This document shows, one piece after another, positions 32,863 to 41,353 of a stretch of 64,000 nucleotides of DNA. The notes beneath the pieces are model-generated. The model searched no databases. It was not told the DNA's origin and saw only the letters and a list, made by a program, of their open reading frames with translations. The stretch comes from Sporosarcina beigongshangi. GTDB lineage: Bacteria; Actinomycetota; Actinomycetes; Actinomycetales; Micrococcaceae. The position numbers and the translations under genes were made by a program. Within the stretch, counting starts at the first letter, position 1; every line of letters starts with the position of its first letter. The DNA lies in NCBI RefSeq assembly GCF_016820535.1, contig NZ_JADHDY010000002.1:186001-250000 (forward strand), in the 5' to 3' direction.

Positions 32863-32898
32863 TTGACTGTTAGGTTGCCTAATAGTTAGGCTGTCTAA
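32863..32898 (+). promoter_or_regulatory. marR promoter with two operator-like palindromes
   Basis: TTGACT at 32863 may be the -35 element. TTAGG-TTG-CCTAA (32870-32882) is a perfect palindrome, and TTAGG-CTG-TCTAA (32886-32898) is a near copy ending two bases before the ATG. Autorepression by the MarR protein is inferred. Confidence 0.65.
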
Positions 32899-32900
32899 TT

Positions 32901-33410
32901 ATGACGAGAAATATTCAAGAACTGGCCGGTCGGTACCGCGACATCCTCCGCCAGGCAGTGTTCCTTGTCCGGTCCATGGACGCCGAGGGCGAGCTGAGCA
33001 TCGGCCACCTGAGCACGCTGAACATGGTTGCCGCCGAACCGCTGCGGGTTGGTGCCATTGCCCGCAATGCTGGCATCAAGGTGCCCAGCGCCACCGAGCA
33101 GATCATCAAGCTGGAATCAGCAGGTCTTGTGGAGCGCGTCCCCGACCCGGCCGACGCGCGGGGCGTCCTGGTCCGGCTCACTGACAGGGGGCAGGAGGCC
33201 CGGGAGGCAGCCAACACCCGCCGCAACGGCTCCATGGCGCAGGCCCTGCAAACCCTCACCAGTGAAGAGCAGCGGGCCATCGCCGAAGCCCTTCCGGCCA
33301 TCGCCAAGCTGAACGAAGCACTGGGCCGCGGGCACGGGCCCGACGCACGGCAGGGCGGTCCGGCGACAGAGCACAGGCCCGCGCCGGCGCACCAGCCAAC
33401 CACCAACTAA
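32901..33410 (+). CDS. MarR-family transcriptional regulator
   Basis: This 169-residue protein has a central winged helix-turn-helix (LRVGAIARNAGIKVPSATEQ, IIKLESAGLVERVPDPADAR), the wing GVLVRLTDRGQEA, and helical dimer ends. It sits directly on two operator-like palindromes and 64 bases before an MFS exporter, the usual regulator-pump pair. The effector is unknown. Confidence 0.9.
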   Translation: MTRNIQELAGRYRDILRQAVFLVRSMDAEGELSIGHLSTLNMVAAEPLRVGAIARNAGIKVPSATEQIIKLESAGLVERVPDPADARGVLVRLTDRGQEAREAANTRRNGSMAQALQTLTSEEQRAIAEALPAIAKLNEALGRGHGPDARQGGPATEHRPAPAHQPTTN

Positions 33411-33474
33411 AGACGGCGCCGGGCGCACGAGGCGCGCTCCGGCGTCGAACATGAACAAAAACAGGAGAAATAAA

Positions 33475-34704
33475 GTGCAGGCCAAAGCCGCAGCGGACAC
33501 GCGCCACCCAACAGGCGGGGCGCTCCAAGCCGAAAAACAGTCCATGCTCAAGCAGCCCAAGGCGGTGTGGGCGGTGGCGTTCGCAGCCGTCTTCGCGTTC
33601 ATGGGCATTGGCCTCGTTGACCCCATCCTGCCGGCGATTGCGGAGAACCTGGAGGCCACGCCGAGCGAGGTGTCGCTGCTGTTCACGAGCTACTTCCTGG
33701 TCACGGCCATCGCCATGCTCGTGACGGGGTTCGTGTCCTCGCGCATTGGCGGGAAGAAGACGCTGCTGATCGGGTTGGGCATCATTGTGGCGTTCTCGGC
33801 GCTGTCCGGCATGTCCAACACCGTTGATGCGCTGGTGGGCTTCCGCGCCGGCTGGGGCCTGGGGAATGCGCTGTTTGTGGCGACGTCGCTGGCCGTGATG
33901 GTGGGTGTTGCTTCCGGCGGCGCAGCCACCGCCATCATCCTGTACGAGGCCGCGCTGGGTCTGGGGCTCTCACTCGGCCCGCTCATGGGCGCCCTGCTGG
34001 GCGGCTGGCAGTGGCGCGCGCCGTTCTTCGGCACGGCCACGGCCATGGCCATTGCGTTCATCCTCGTCATGGTGCTGCTGCCCAAAACCCCGGTCCCGGC
34101 CGTCAAGACCCGCCTGCGCGACCCGCTGCTGGCGCTGGGCCACAAGGGCCTGCGCACTACGGCCGGCAGTGCCCTGTTCTACAACTACGGCTTCTTCACG
34201 ATCCTGGCGTTCGTGCCGTTCATCCTGGGCTTTGACGCCTACGGGATCGGCGCCGTGTTCTTCGGCTGGGGCGTTGCCGTGGCCGTGTTCTCAGTGTTTG
34301 TGGCACCCATGGTGCAGCGCCGTTTCGGTGCCACCGGTGCGTTGACGGGGTCGCTGCTGGGCCTCATGGTGATCCTGGCCGGCCTGGCGTTTGCCGCGGG
34401 ACATTCGGTGGCCGTGGTCGTGGTGCTGACAGTGGCCTCCGGTGCGCTGCTGGGCATCAACAACACGCTCTTCACCGAGCTGGCCATGTCCGTCTCCGAC
34501 TCGCCCCGGCCCGTGGCCAGCGCCGGTTACAACTTTGTGCGCTGGATGGGCGGGGCCCTGGCCCCGTTCCTGGCCGCCAAGATCGCCGAGCACTCCTCCG
34601 CGTCTGTGACCTTTCTGGTGGCAGCCGCCATGGTGCTGGTCAGTGCAGGGGTCATCGTTGGCGGGCGCAAGTTCCTGGTGGCGCATGAGCCCGAGGGCGT
34701 GTAG
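33475..34704 (+). CDS. MFS drug-efflux-type transporter (DHA1-like)
   Basis: This is a 409-residue protein with twelve predicted helices. Key stretches are VDPILPAIAENLEATPSEVS in helix 1, the motif-A-like RIGGKK and ILYEAALGLGLSLGPLMGAL (motif C region). The GTG 33475 start is preferred because AGGAG lies eight bases upstream; ATG 33451 is an alternative. It is probably repressed by the adjacent MarR protein. The substrate is unknown. Confidence 0.88.
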   Translation: MQAKAAADTRHPTGGALQAEKQSMLKQPKAVWAVAFAAVFAFMGIGLVDPILPAIAENLEATPSEVSLLFTSYFLVTAIAMLVTGFVSSRIGGKKTLLIGLGIIVAFSALSGMSNTVDALVGFRAGWGLGNALFVATSLAVMVGVASGGAATAIILYEAALGLGLSLGPLMGALLGGWQWRAPFFGTATAMAIAFILVMVLLPKTPVPAVKTRLRDPLLALGHKGLRTTAGSALFYNYGFFTILAFVPFILGFDAYGIGAVFFGWGVAVAVFSVFVAPMVQRRFGATGALTGSLLGLMVILAGLAFAAGHSVAVVVVLTVASGALLGINNTLFTELAMSVSDSPRPVASAGYNFVRWMGGALAPFLAAKIAEHSSASVTFLVAAAMVLVSAGVIVGGRKFLVAHEPEGV

Positions 34705-34718
34705 CTCCCTCCCGTGAA

Positions 34719-34796
34719 GCACGACGGCGTCCGGCCCGCCAAGGCGAACGGCAGCCCCGGCGGACCTGCAGCGCAAGCCGCATCCCGCCGTCGTGC
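34719..34796. repeat. Hairpin element related to 16295-16340
   Basis: GCACGACGGCG (34719-34729) pairs with CGCCGTCGTGC (34786-34796). The first 26 bases match the reverse complement of the 16295-16340 hairpin with one difference. It lies just past the MFS stop and may act as terminator. Confidence 0.6.
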
Positions 34797-34869
34797 GCGG
34801 GCCTGTTCCCGCTCACGCGCTCAGCGAAACGGGTAGCCATGGATTCCGCACTCACGTAGCGTAGGAGGC

Positions 34870-35250
34870 ATGGCTACAGTTGAAATCACCACTGAATCTT
34901 TCGGACAGACCATCGAGGGCAACGACATCGTGATCGTTGATTTTTGGGCGGGATGGTGCCAGCCCTGCGTGCGGTTTGCTCCCACGTTCGAGGCAGCCTC
35001 CGAGAAGCACTCTGACATTGTCTTCGGCAAGGTGGACACCGAGGCGCAGCAGCAGCTGGCCGCGGAAGCCAACATCACCTCGATCCCCACGCTCATGGCA
35101 TTCCGCGAGAAGGTTCTGGTCTTTGCCCAGCCCGGAGCGCTGAGCGGCACCCAGCTGGAGTCAGTCATTGACGCAGTCAAGGCCCTGGACATGAAGGAAG
35201 TCCACGCCGCCGTCGCCGCCAAGCAGGCCGAAAGTCCCGCCGCGGAGTAA
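34870..35250 (+). CDS. Thioredoxin-like protein with WCQPC active site
   Basis: This 126-residue thioredoxin fold (VIVDFWAGWCQPCVRFAPTF, SIPTLMAFREKVLVFAQPGA) has the cis-Pro in place. The redox site is CQPC rather than CGPC, which should shift its redox potential. An Ala-rich tail follows (VHAAVAAKQAESPAAE). The ribosome site is AGGAGG. It is monocistronic with a strong terminator. Confidence 0.88.
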   Translation: MATVEITTESFGQTIEGNDIVIVDFWAGWCQPCVRFAPTFEAASEKHSDIVFGKVDTEAQQQLAAEANITSIPTLMAFREKVLVFAQPGALSGTQLESVIDAVKALDMKEVHAAVAAKQAESPAAE

Positions 35251-35267
35251 TCGGTGCATTGAACTTG

Positions 35268-35308
35268 CACAGATGGCCCCCAAATCAGTGATTTGGGGGC
35301 CATCTGTG
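35268..35308. terminator. 20-bp perfect palindrome, bidirectional terminator
   Basis: The arms 35268-35287 and 35289-35308 are fully complementary with a one-base centre, between the convergent thioredoxin and ABM genes. Confidence 0.88.
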
Positions 35309-35351
35309 TCTGTTCGCGGTCCGTTCGAGGGGCCGGTTCCAGGTTCCGGTG

Positions 35352-35630
35352 CTAGAGGCGTTCCAGCTTGACCGGCTCGGCGAGCAGGGCGCTCAATGAC
35401 TCGTTGAGGTCCTGCACGGCGATGCCCTTGCTGTGCTTGTCCAGGTCTTCCTCGGACGCCCACTGCTCGGTCAGCACGATCTTCTCTTCCGATTCCTCGG
35501 TGATTTCGTACTGGATGCAGCCGGCCTCCTCGACGACCTGCTCGATGGCGATGTCCAGGGCGAGCTTCACGCGGAAGAATTCGCCCTCGTTGGGGATGAA
35601 GGTGGCTTTTAGGTTGATGATCTCGCTCAT
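35352..35630 (-). CDS. ABM-domain (antibiotic biosynthesis monooxygenase-like) protein
   Basis: This 92-residue ferredoxin-like fold protein (INLKATFIPNEGEFFRVKLA, EEAGCIQYEITEESEEKIVL, TEQWASEEDLDKHSKG) shows the ABM/YgiN pattern with the late His. Such proteins act as small quinol monooxygenases or stress proteins. It is 78 bases downstream of the polyol operon and may be its last member. Confidence 0.8.
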   Translation of the reverse strand: MSEIINLKATFIPNEGEFFRVKLALDIAIEQVVEEAGCIQYEITEESEEKIVLTEQWASEEDLDKHSKGIAVQDLNESLSALLAEPVKLERL

Positions 35631-35708
35631 GGAATCAGCCTAGGCGATCGCGGCGCGTGGTCGGGAAGCGGTTCCGCAGTGTGAACGTGCCGCCCCGTCC
35701 CGGCCAGG

Positions 35709-36452
35709 CTAAATGCTGGCATAGCCGCCGTCGATCAGGATGTTCTCACCCGTGATCATTCCGGCGCTTTCCCCGGCGAGGTAGGCGATCAGCCCGGCAA
35801 CCTCTTCTGGCTGTGCGAACCGGCCCGTGGGTATCTGCCGTTTCAGCGCCTCGCCCTTTTCGCCGGCCCAGGCCAGTTTGCCCAGAGGAGTTTCGACGAC
35901 GGTGGGGGAGACCGCGTTGACCGTCACGCCGTGCGGTGCCCATTCCATGGACAAGACCTTTGTCATCCCGACAATGGCTGCCTTGCTGGCGCAGTAGGCC
36001 ACATGCTCGTCGAGGCCTATCACGCTGGCCTGCGAGGCGAGGTTGATGATTCGGCCGTGGCCGGCTTTGGTCATGGCCTTGCCGGCCGCCTGGGCCATTA
36101 CGAAGCTGGCTGTAAGGTTCACACCCAGCGTGGCATTCCACTTTTGCTCACTCAGGTCCAGTGCCTTGTCCAGCAGGACGATGCCGGCGGAATTGACCAG
36201 AACATCCACCTTGCCTGCTGCCTGCAGAACCTTGCCGATGGTCGCGGTGCCGGCGCCTACGGCCGTCAGGTCCTGGGTGATGCCCTGGTGGCCGGCGCCT
36301 GGCAGGGCCGCCATTTCCTCGTGGATGGAGTTGCTGAGGTCCACCCCGAACACCCGGGCTCCGCGCTCGGCAAAATGTCGCGCGACGGAGTTGCCAATGC
36401 CGCTGGCGGCGCCGGTCACGACGACGGTGCGGCCCGCAAATTCCTGGCTCAT
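35709..36452 (-). CDS. SDR-family polyol/sugar dehydrogenase
   Basis: This is a 247-residue NAD(P)-dependent oxidoreductase. Its features are TGAASGIGNSVARHF (cofactor), VLVNSAGIV, catalytic Ser in INLASQASV, YCASK (Tyr-x3-Lys) and GGYASI at the end. It starts two bases after the isomerase gene, so it belongs to the polyol operon. It resembles threitol- and xylitol-type dehydrogenases, but the substrate is inferred only from context. Confidence 0.88.
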   Translation of the reverse strand: MSQEFAGRTVVVTGAASGIGNSVARHFAERGARVFGVDLSNSIHEEMAALPGAGHQGITQDLTAVGAGTATIGKVLQAAGKVDVLVNSAGIVLLDKALDLSEQKWNATLGVNLTASFVMAQAAGKAMTKAGHGRIINLASQASVIGLDEHVAYCASKAAIVGMTKVLSMEWAPHGVTVNAVSPTVVETPLGKLAWAGEKGEALKRQIPTGRFAQPEEVAGLIAYLAGESAGMITGENILIDGGYASI

Positions 36453-36454
36453 CC

Positions 36455-36913
36455 CTAGTCCTCGTAGCCGCAGATGGCGTTGACCTTCTCGGCCGAGGCG
36501 CTGGTGGCGTCAAAGGTGTAGCCGAGCCATTCGTCTGCCAGCCGGCGGGCCAGTTCCGAGCCGATGACCCGCTGGCCCATGCACAGTACCTGGGCATTGT
36601 TGCTCAGGACGGAACGTTCCACCGAGAAGGAGTCGTGTGCCGTAACGGCGCGGATGCCCTTGACCTTATTTGCTGCAATGGCGACGCCGAGGCCGGTGCC
36701 GCAGAACAGGATGGCCCGGTCTGCGCTGCCGTCGGCTACGAGCTTGGCGGCGTTGACGGCGATGTGCGGGTAGGCGGTCGTGTCATTCGGGTCCACGCCA
36801 ACGTCGATGACTTCTGCCACGAGACCGTTGGTGGCCAGGTCTTTCTTGATAATTTCCTTGTATTCGACGCCGGCCTCGTCGCAGCCGATGACAACTCGCA
36901 AGTTCTTGCTCAT
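36455..36913 (-). CDS. RpiB/LacAB-type sugar-phosphate isomerase
   Basis: This 152-residue aldose-ketose isomerase has the catalytic Cys71 in [20 protein letters not shown] and the phosphate-binding His in [16 protein letters not shown] replaces the usual YPDYA. RpiB-type enzymes in erythritol and threitol pathways convert erythrulose-4-phosphate to erythrose-4-phosphate. With the fused dihydroxyacetone-type kinase next door, that role is a good candidate here; ribose-5-phosphate isomerase is the alternative. Confidence 0.88.
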   Translation of the reverse strand: MSKNLRVVIGCDEAGVEYKEIIKKDLATNGLVAEVIDVGVDPNDTTAYPHIAVNAAKLVADGSADRAILFCGTGLGVAIAANKVKGIRAVTAHDSFSVERSVLSNNAQVLCMGQRVIGSELARRLADEWLGYTFDATSASAEKVNAICGYED

Positions 36914-36949
36914 GATGGGTTCCTTAGAAATGTGTGGGTGGTGCGAAAC

Positions 36950-38674
36950 TCAGGCCAGCAGTGCGGCTGCAGGCTGTTCCGCCAGGGCTGTAACGAGCAG
37001 GGCCATGGACGTCGCCCCGGCGTCGGGAGTGCCAACCGACTTGGCGGCCAAGGGGCGGGCACGTCCCAGCTTGGGGCTCAGTGCGGCCGTTGCGGCCGCC
37101 TCCCTGGTTGCGAATGCGGCGGCGCCCCGCCAAGCGTCGGCAAAGCCGGTGCCGCCAGAAACTGCGTCGGACAGTGCCTCGGTGAACGGCAGGAGTGCGT
37201 CAACGAGCGTCTTGTCGCCAATCGTCGCGCGCCCCAGCTCGATGATGGCGTCGGCAAAGGCGTGGGCCGCGGCCACATAGTCTTCAGGGCTGTAGCTTGC
37301 GCTCTCGTCGCCCAGGGACGTGCCGGCCGCTTCAAGGGCCGCGCCCCAGAGCACGCCGGAGGTTCCGCCGGCCCTTTCGGCCCAGGCCTGGCCTGCGCGC
37401 TGCAGCACCCAGGCCGCGCCAGCCCCGCCGTCGGCTGCTGCAGTTGCGGCCTGGAGCGCCGCGTCGATGCCCTTGACCATGCCGCGGCCGTGGTCACCGT
37501 CGCCCGCCACCGCATCAATTTCGCCCAAAAGCAGCTCATGCTCGTGCAGTGTTGCGGCCATGGTGCCCAGTCCGGCCACGACGGTCCGGGCCAGCTGTGC
37601 CGACGCCCCTGAGAATTCAGGCGCCTCAGCAGCGGCTTGTTCCGTCTCCGCGCCGTCTTGGCCAAAGGCTTCAAGGGCTGCGACGGGAGCGGCCTGCTTG
37701 CGGTAGGCGGGTGTGTAGGCGTCGGCCTTCCAGAAAGTCTCCAGCTCCTCGTCGAGCCACATGAGCGTCAGCGAGGTGCCGCCCATGTCCAGGCTCGTGA
37801 CGAGCTCGCCCACTTCAACGTCAACCAATTCCAGGCCGGCACTGCGCAGGCGGCGGGACACCGGTCCCCACAGCAGGAACAGTTCTTCATACTTGGTGGT
37901 GCCCAGCCCGTTGAGGATTACGCCCACCTTGTTTCCTGCATTGGCGGGTGCGGAGCGCAGGAGCTTGTCCACGAGTAGTTCTGCCAGTTCGGACGCCGTG
38001 GGCATCACCTCGTCGCTGATGCCCGGTTCACCGTGGATGCCCAGGCCCAGGCCGAGGTGGCCTTCCGGAACCTCGAAGAGCGGCTTGTCCGCGCCGGGCA
38101 TGGTGCAGCCGGAGAAGGCGACACCCAGGGTGCGGGTGGCCGCGTTGGCGGCGCGCCCTGCCCGCTCGACGCCGTCGAGGTCCAGGCCCGCGGCAGCCGC
38201 GGCGCCCATGACCTTGAAGACGGTGAAGTCCCCGGCAATCCCGCGGCGCTTTTCCTCATCATCGGAGGAAGCGATGTCGTCAGTGACGACAACAATGCGA
38301 GTGTCGATGCCTTCTTTGCGGAGGCGTTCGGCCGCAATGCCGAAGTTCATGTTGTCGCCTGCATAGTTGCCGAAGCTGAGCACCACCCCTTTGCCCTGGT
38401 TGGCGGCCTTCGCCACCGAGTAAACCTGGGCAGCGGACGGGGACGTGAAGATGTTTCCCACGACCGCACCCGTGGCAAAGCCGGTGCCCACCAGGCCGGC
38501 GAAAGCCGGGTAGTGGCCCGATCCGCCGCCAATGACCACAGCCACCTGCGGTTCGCCGGTGCGAAGTGCCACGGCGCCGCCGGCAACGCCGCGCAGGCGG
38601 TCCGAGTAGATGTCGAGGAATCCTTCGAACTGGTCATCCGAAAAATCCGCAGGTGAGTTGAATATCTTGGTCAT
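36950..38674 (-). CDS. Fused DhaK-DhaL dihydroxyacetone/erythrulose kinase
   Basis: This 574-residue ATP-dependent kinase has an N-terminal DhaK domain (IGGGSGHYPAFAGLVG, GNYAGDNMNFG) with the substrate-binding His214 in GLGIHGEPG. The C-terminal DhaL domain carries the Mg-ATP site (DAVAGDGDHGRGMVKGI, GGTSGVLWGAALEAAG). ATG 38674 is preceded by GGAG. Fused kinases of this type phosphorylate dihydroxyacetone or, in C4-polyol pathways, erythrulose. The operon context favours the latter. Confidence 0.9.
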   Translation of the reverse strand: MTKIFNSPADFSDDQFEGFLDIYSDRLRGVAGGAVALRTGEPQVAVVIGGGSGHYPAFAGLVGTGFATGAVVGNIFTSPSAAQVYSVAKAANQGKGVVLSFGNYAGDNMNFGIAAERLRKEGIDTRIVVVTDDIASSDDEEKRRGIAGDFTVFKVMGAAAAAGLDLDGVERAGRAANAATRTLGVAFSGCTMPGADKPLFEVPEGHLGLGLGIHGEPGISDEVMPTASELAELLVDKLLRSAPANAGNKVGVILNGLGTTKYEELFLLWGPVSRRLRSAGLELVDVEVGELVTSLDMGGTSLTLMWLDEELETFWKADAYTPAYRKQAAPVAALEAFGQDGAETEQAAAEAPEFSGASAQLARTVVAGLGTMAATLHEHELLLGEIDAVAGDGDHGRGMVKGIDAALQAATAAADGGAGAAWVLQRAGQAWAERAGGTSGVLWGAALEAAGTSLGDESASYSPEDYVAAAHAFADAIIELGRATIGDKTLVDALLPFTEALSDAVSGGTGFADAWRGAAAFATREAAATAALSPKLGRARPLAAKSVGTPDAGATSMALLVTALAEQPAAALLA

Positions 38675-38705
38675 TGCTGCTCCAGGTTGTGTAGCGGGGG
38701 TGTTC

Positions 38706-40010
38706 TTAGTGCTGTCGGCCGCGGGCCGCATCCTCTGGCACCTTGAGGAAGTTGGTCAGGGCGAAGGCCACACCGTAGAGGGCCACAAAGGCCCAAACGA
38801 CGCCGGTGTTCCCGCCCCAGGGCAGGGCGATTGCGACGACGGCGGCGCCAAGGAAGGCTGCACCTCCGGCGGCAGTGGTGTACATGGCCATGGCCGCACC
38901 TTGGTGGCGGGGTGTCAGCGCCGGCATGATGGCGCCCATGGGTACAAAGCCGGCCAGCAGGATGCCAAAGGTGACGCCAGCCAGGACGGAGAGCCAGTAG
39001 CCCCAGTCGGAGCCGGGGGCCACCAGGTGCGGCACGTACCACCATGCCAGCAGACCCAGCGCCGAGCCGGCGATGCCGAACCACCGGACAGTGCGCAGCC
39101 AGCCCCATTTGTCGCCGATGGCGCCGAAGACGGCGTTGAAGGCGATGTTGGAGGCGTACACGATCACCGTCATCATCAGCCACTGGGTCTGCGTCCAGCC
39201 CAACTGGCCGCCGATGACGGCGGGCAGGATGACAAACATGCCGTACTGGGGCGCGGTGTTGATGAGCCGGACCACGAAGCCCGCGAGGACGCGGGGCTCG
39301 CTGGCCAGGAGGCGGATTCCGCCAGTGAGCACCTGGGCCGTGGATTCGCCTGCCGGGGCCTGGCGCCTGGATCCACCCGGTTCCTTGACGCCAAACCATG
39401 CAATGGCAAAGCCGAGCGTCACGAGGGCGATCGAAGCCCACAACGTCTTGGATTCGCCCGAATAGCCTCCGCCGAAGCCGGGAATGGCGAACAAGGCGAA
39501 GAGCGAGCCGAAGGTCGGCAGGCCGCCGGTGAACATGACGTAGAACCAGCCCACGGCGGTGCCCTTGCGCTTGACCGGCACCACGTTGTTCACCCAAACC
39601 AGGAAGGCAAAGGCGAACAGCGGGTAGCCCAGGCCACGGAAGAAGTAGCTGCCAAAGATGGCCAGTGCGGAACCGGTGCCCAGGCTCAGCAGGAACAGGA
39701 CCTCAAAGACGACCCAGCAAGCGAAGCCCAGGGCCATGACCCGGCGCGGTCCGACGAGGTCCGACAACGCCCCTGAAAGGTAGGAGGCAACCATGACGGC
39801 GACGCCGTACAAGGTGATGATGGTCGGCACGAGGGCAGCCTGGCTGCCGAGTGCTTCGGCCATGTGCGGGGCGATGAAGTTGGACTCAACTCCGTTGCCT
39901 GTCATGAAGACCAGGACGGCGATGAACCCCCACCTCAGGGACTGCGGGATGCCGATGCGGTCGAGCCAGGTTTCTGCGGCCACTTGGGGCCGGCTGCTTA
40001 GTGCTGTCAT
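38706..40010 (-). CDS. MFS polyol permease, RbtT/DalT-like
   Basis: This 434-residue twelve-helix transporter is close in pattern to the ribitol transporter RbtT: LRWGFIAVLVFMTGNGVESN, RGLGYPLFAFAFLVWVNNVV, VVRLINTAPQYGMFVILPAV, FGAIGDKWGWLRTVRWFG and GFVPMGAIMPALTPRHQGAA. It should import a linear polyol by proton symport. Gaps of 31-51 bases to its neighbours place it firmly in the operon. Confidence 0.9.
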   Translation of the reverse strand: MTALSSRPQVAAETWLDRIGIPQSLRWGFIAVLVFMTGNGVESNFIAPHMAEALGSQAALVPTIITLYGVAVMVASYLSGALSDLVGPRRVMALGFACWVVFEVLFLLSLGTGSALAIFGSYFFRGLGYPLFAFAFLVWVNNVVPVKRKGTAVGWFYVMFTGGLPTFGSLFALFAIPGFGGGYSGESKTLWASIALVTLGFAIAWFGVKEPGGSRRQAPAGESTAQVLTGGIRLLASEPRVLAGFVVRLINTAPQYGMFVILPAVIGGQLGWTQTQWLMMTVIVYASNIAFNAVFGAIGDKWGWLRTVRWFGIAGSALGLLAWWYVPHLVAPGSDWGYWLSVLAGVTFGILLAGFVPMGAIMPALTPRHQGAAMAMYTTAAGGAAFLGAAVVAIALPWGGNTGVVWAFVALYGVAFALTNFLKVPEDAARGRQH

Positions 40011-40061
40011 GGGGAAAACGCCTTTGTTTCAGGGATGGGTGGACCGTGGTGGACGGGAAGA

Positions 40062-41189
40062 CTACTTCGAGGTGCCGGGAAGGATGGAGACCTTGACGGA
40101 TGCGCCGGCTGTGTCGCCCACGAGGTCCAGCGCTTCCTGGAACTTGTCGAGGGGGAACTGGTCGGTGCAGATCTCGTCGAGGGGCAGGATGCCGGATTCG
40201 ATCATCTTGATGGCGGCGGGCCAGCAGTGCGGGCCGAGGTGGGCGCCGCGGACATCCAATTCCTTGTCATCGCTGATGATCGACCAGTCGACGGTGACAT
40301 CGGAGCCGAAGACGGAGTATTCGACGTAGGTGCCGAGCTTGGCCAGCAGGTTCAGGCCCTGTCCGACAGCGGAGGGGTGGCCTGTGCCCTCGATGTAGAC
40401 GTCTGCCCCGTAGCCGCCAGTGAGGTCCTTGATGATCTGGATGGCATCCTGGCGGCCAACGTTGATGACCATGTCGGCGCCGCACTTGGTGGCGAGGGCG
40501 AGCTTGTCGTCGGACATGTCCAGCGCGATCACCTTCATCGGGTTCTTGGCCTTGGCGCCGGCGACCATGCCGAGGCCGATCGGTCCGCAGCCTGCGATAA
40601 CGACGACGTCGTTGAACTTGATGTCGGCGCGCTCGACGGCGTGCAGCGAGCAGGAGAGCGGTTCGGCGAAGGCTGCGTGGGCAGGTGCCAGATCCTTTGA
40701 CACCTTGTGGGTCAGTGCCTTCAACGGCACCAGCACGTATTCGGCCATGGCGCCGTTGTAGTTGCGGAAACCGAACATGTCGTGCGGGCCGCACATCCAG
40801 TACTGGCCACGGACACAGTAGCGGCACTCGCCACAGGGAACGATCTGCTCGCAGGCGATGCGGTCGCCGACTTCGAGGCCGTGGTGGGCCAGGCCCGCCG
40901 CGTCACCGAGAACAACGGTTCCAATGAACTCGTGGCCCGGGGTGACGCCGGTCTGTGCCCAAGCCGGGCGGTTCTCGTCGCCCCAGAACTTCGGTGCACC
41001 GTGGTAGCACTTCAAGTCACTGGCACACACGCCGACGGCTTCAACCTTGATCAGCAGTTCGCCGGATGCAGGGATGGGGACAGGCAGCGTCTCAAGCACG
41101 TAGTTTTCGGGTCCGTGGACGACCACGGCCTGCATGGTTGCAGGCAGGGCGGTTGATGCGGGAACAGTTTCAGCAGCGGTGGTGGTCAT
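40062..41189 (-). CDS. Zinc-dependent medium-chain polyol dehydrogenase
   Basis: This 375-residue enzyme has catalytic zinc residues in VGVCASDLKCYHG and TPGHEFIGTVV. The structural zinc cluster is CGECRYCVRGQYWMC, and the nucleotide site is VVIAGCGPIGLGMV. ATG 41189 is chosen for GGAGG eight bases upstream. As first gene of the operon it probably oxidises the imported polyol (an erythritol/threitol-type substrate is likely) to the keto-sugar for the kinase. Confidence 0.9.
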   Translation of the reverse strand: MTTTAAETVPASTALPATMQAVVVHGPENYVLETLPVPIPASGELLIKVEAVGVCASDLKCYHGAPKFWGDENRPAWAQTGVTPGHEFIGTVVLGDAAGLAHHGLEVGDRIACEQIVPCGECRYCVRGQYWMCGPHDMFGFRNYNGAMAEYVLVPLKALTHKVSKDLAPAHAAFAEPLSCSLHAVERADIKFNDVVVIAGCGPIGLGMVAGAKAKNPMKVIALDMSDDKLALATKCGADMVINVGRQDAIQIIKDLTGGYGADVYIEGTGHPSAVGQGLNLLAKLGTYVEYSVFGSDVTVDWSIISDDKELDVRGAHLGPHCWPAAIKMIESGILPLDEICTDQFPLDKFQEALDLVGDTAGASVKVSILPGTSK

Positions 41190-41258
41190 TGTTTCCTCCG
41201 GTAGAAGTGTGATGCAGCTCAATGATTCCAGTGTGATGCCGCCCTGAACAAATGTCAA

Positions 41259-41298
41259 GAACATAATTTCACGAACGAGAAATCGTGAAATTATGTTC
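41259..41298. promoter_or_regulatory. 16-bp inverted-repeat operator of the polyol operon
   Basis: GAACATAATTTCACGA (41259-41274) is perfectly repeated in inverse at 41283-41298, eight bases apart, in the divergent space between the dehydrogenase and SorC-type genes. It is strikingly AT-rich for this genome. It is most simply the binding site of the adjacent regulator. Confidence 0.8.
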
Positions 41299-41353
41299 AC
41301 GCAGGTGTCTTGTCCGAGTTACCATTGGAGCGGGGCCCGCACAGCGGCGGGCC

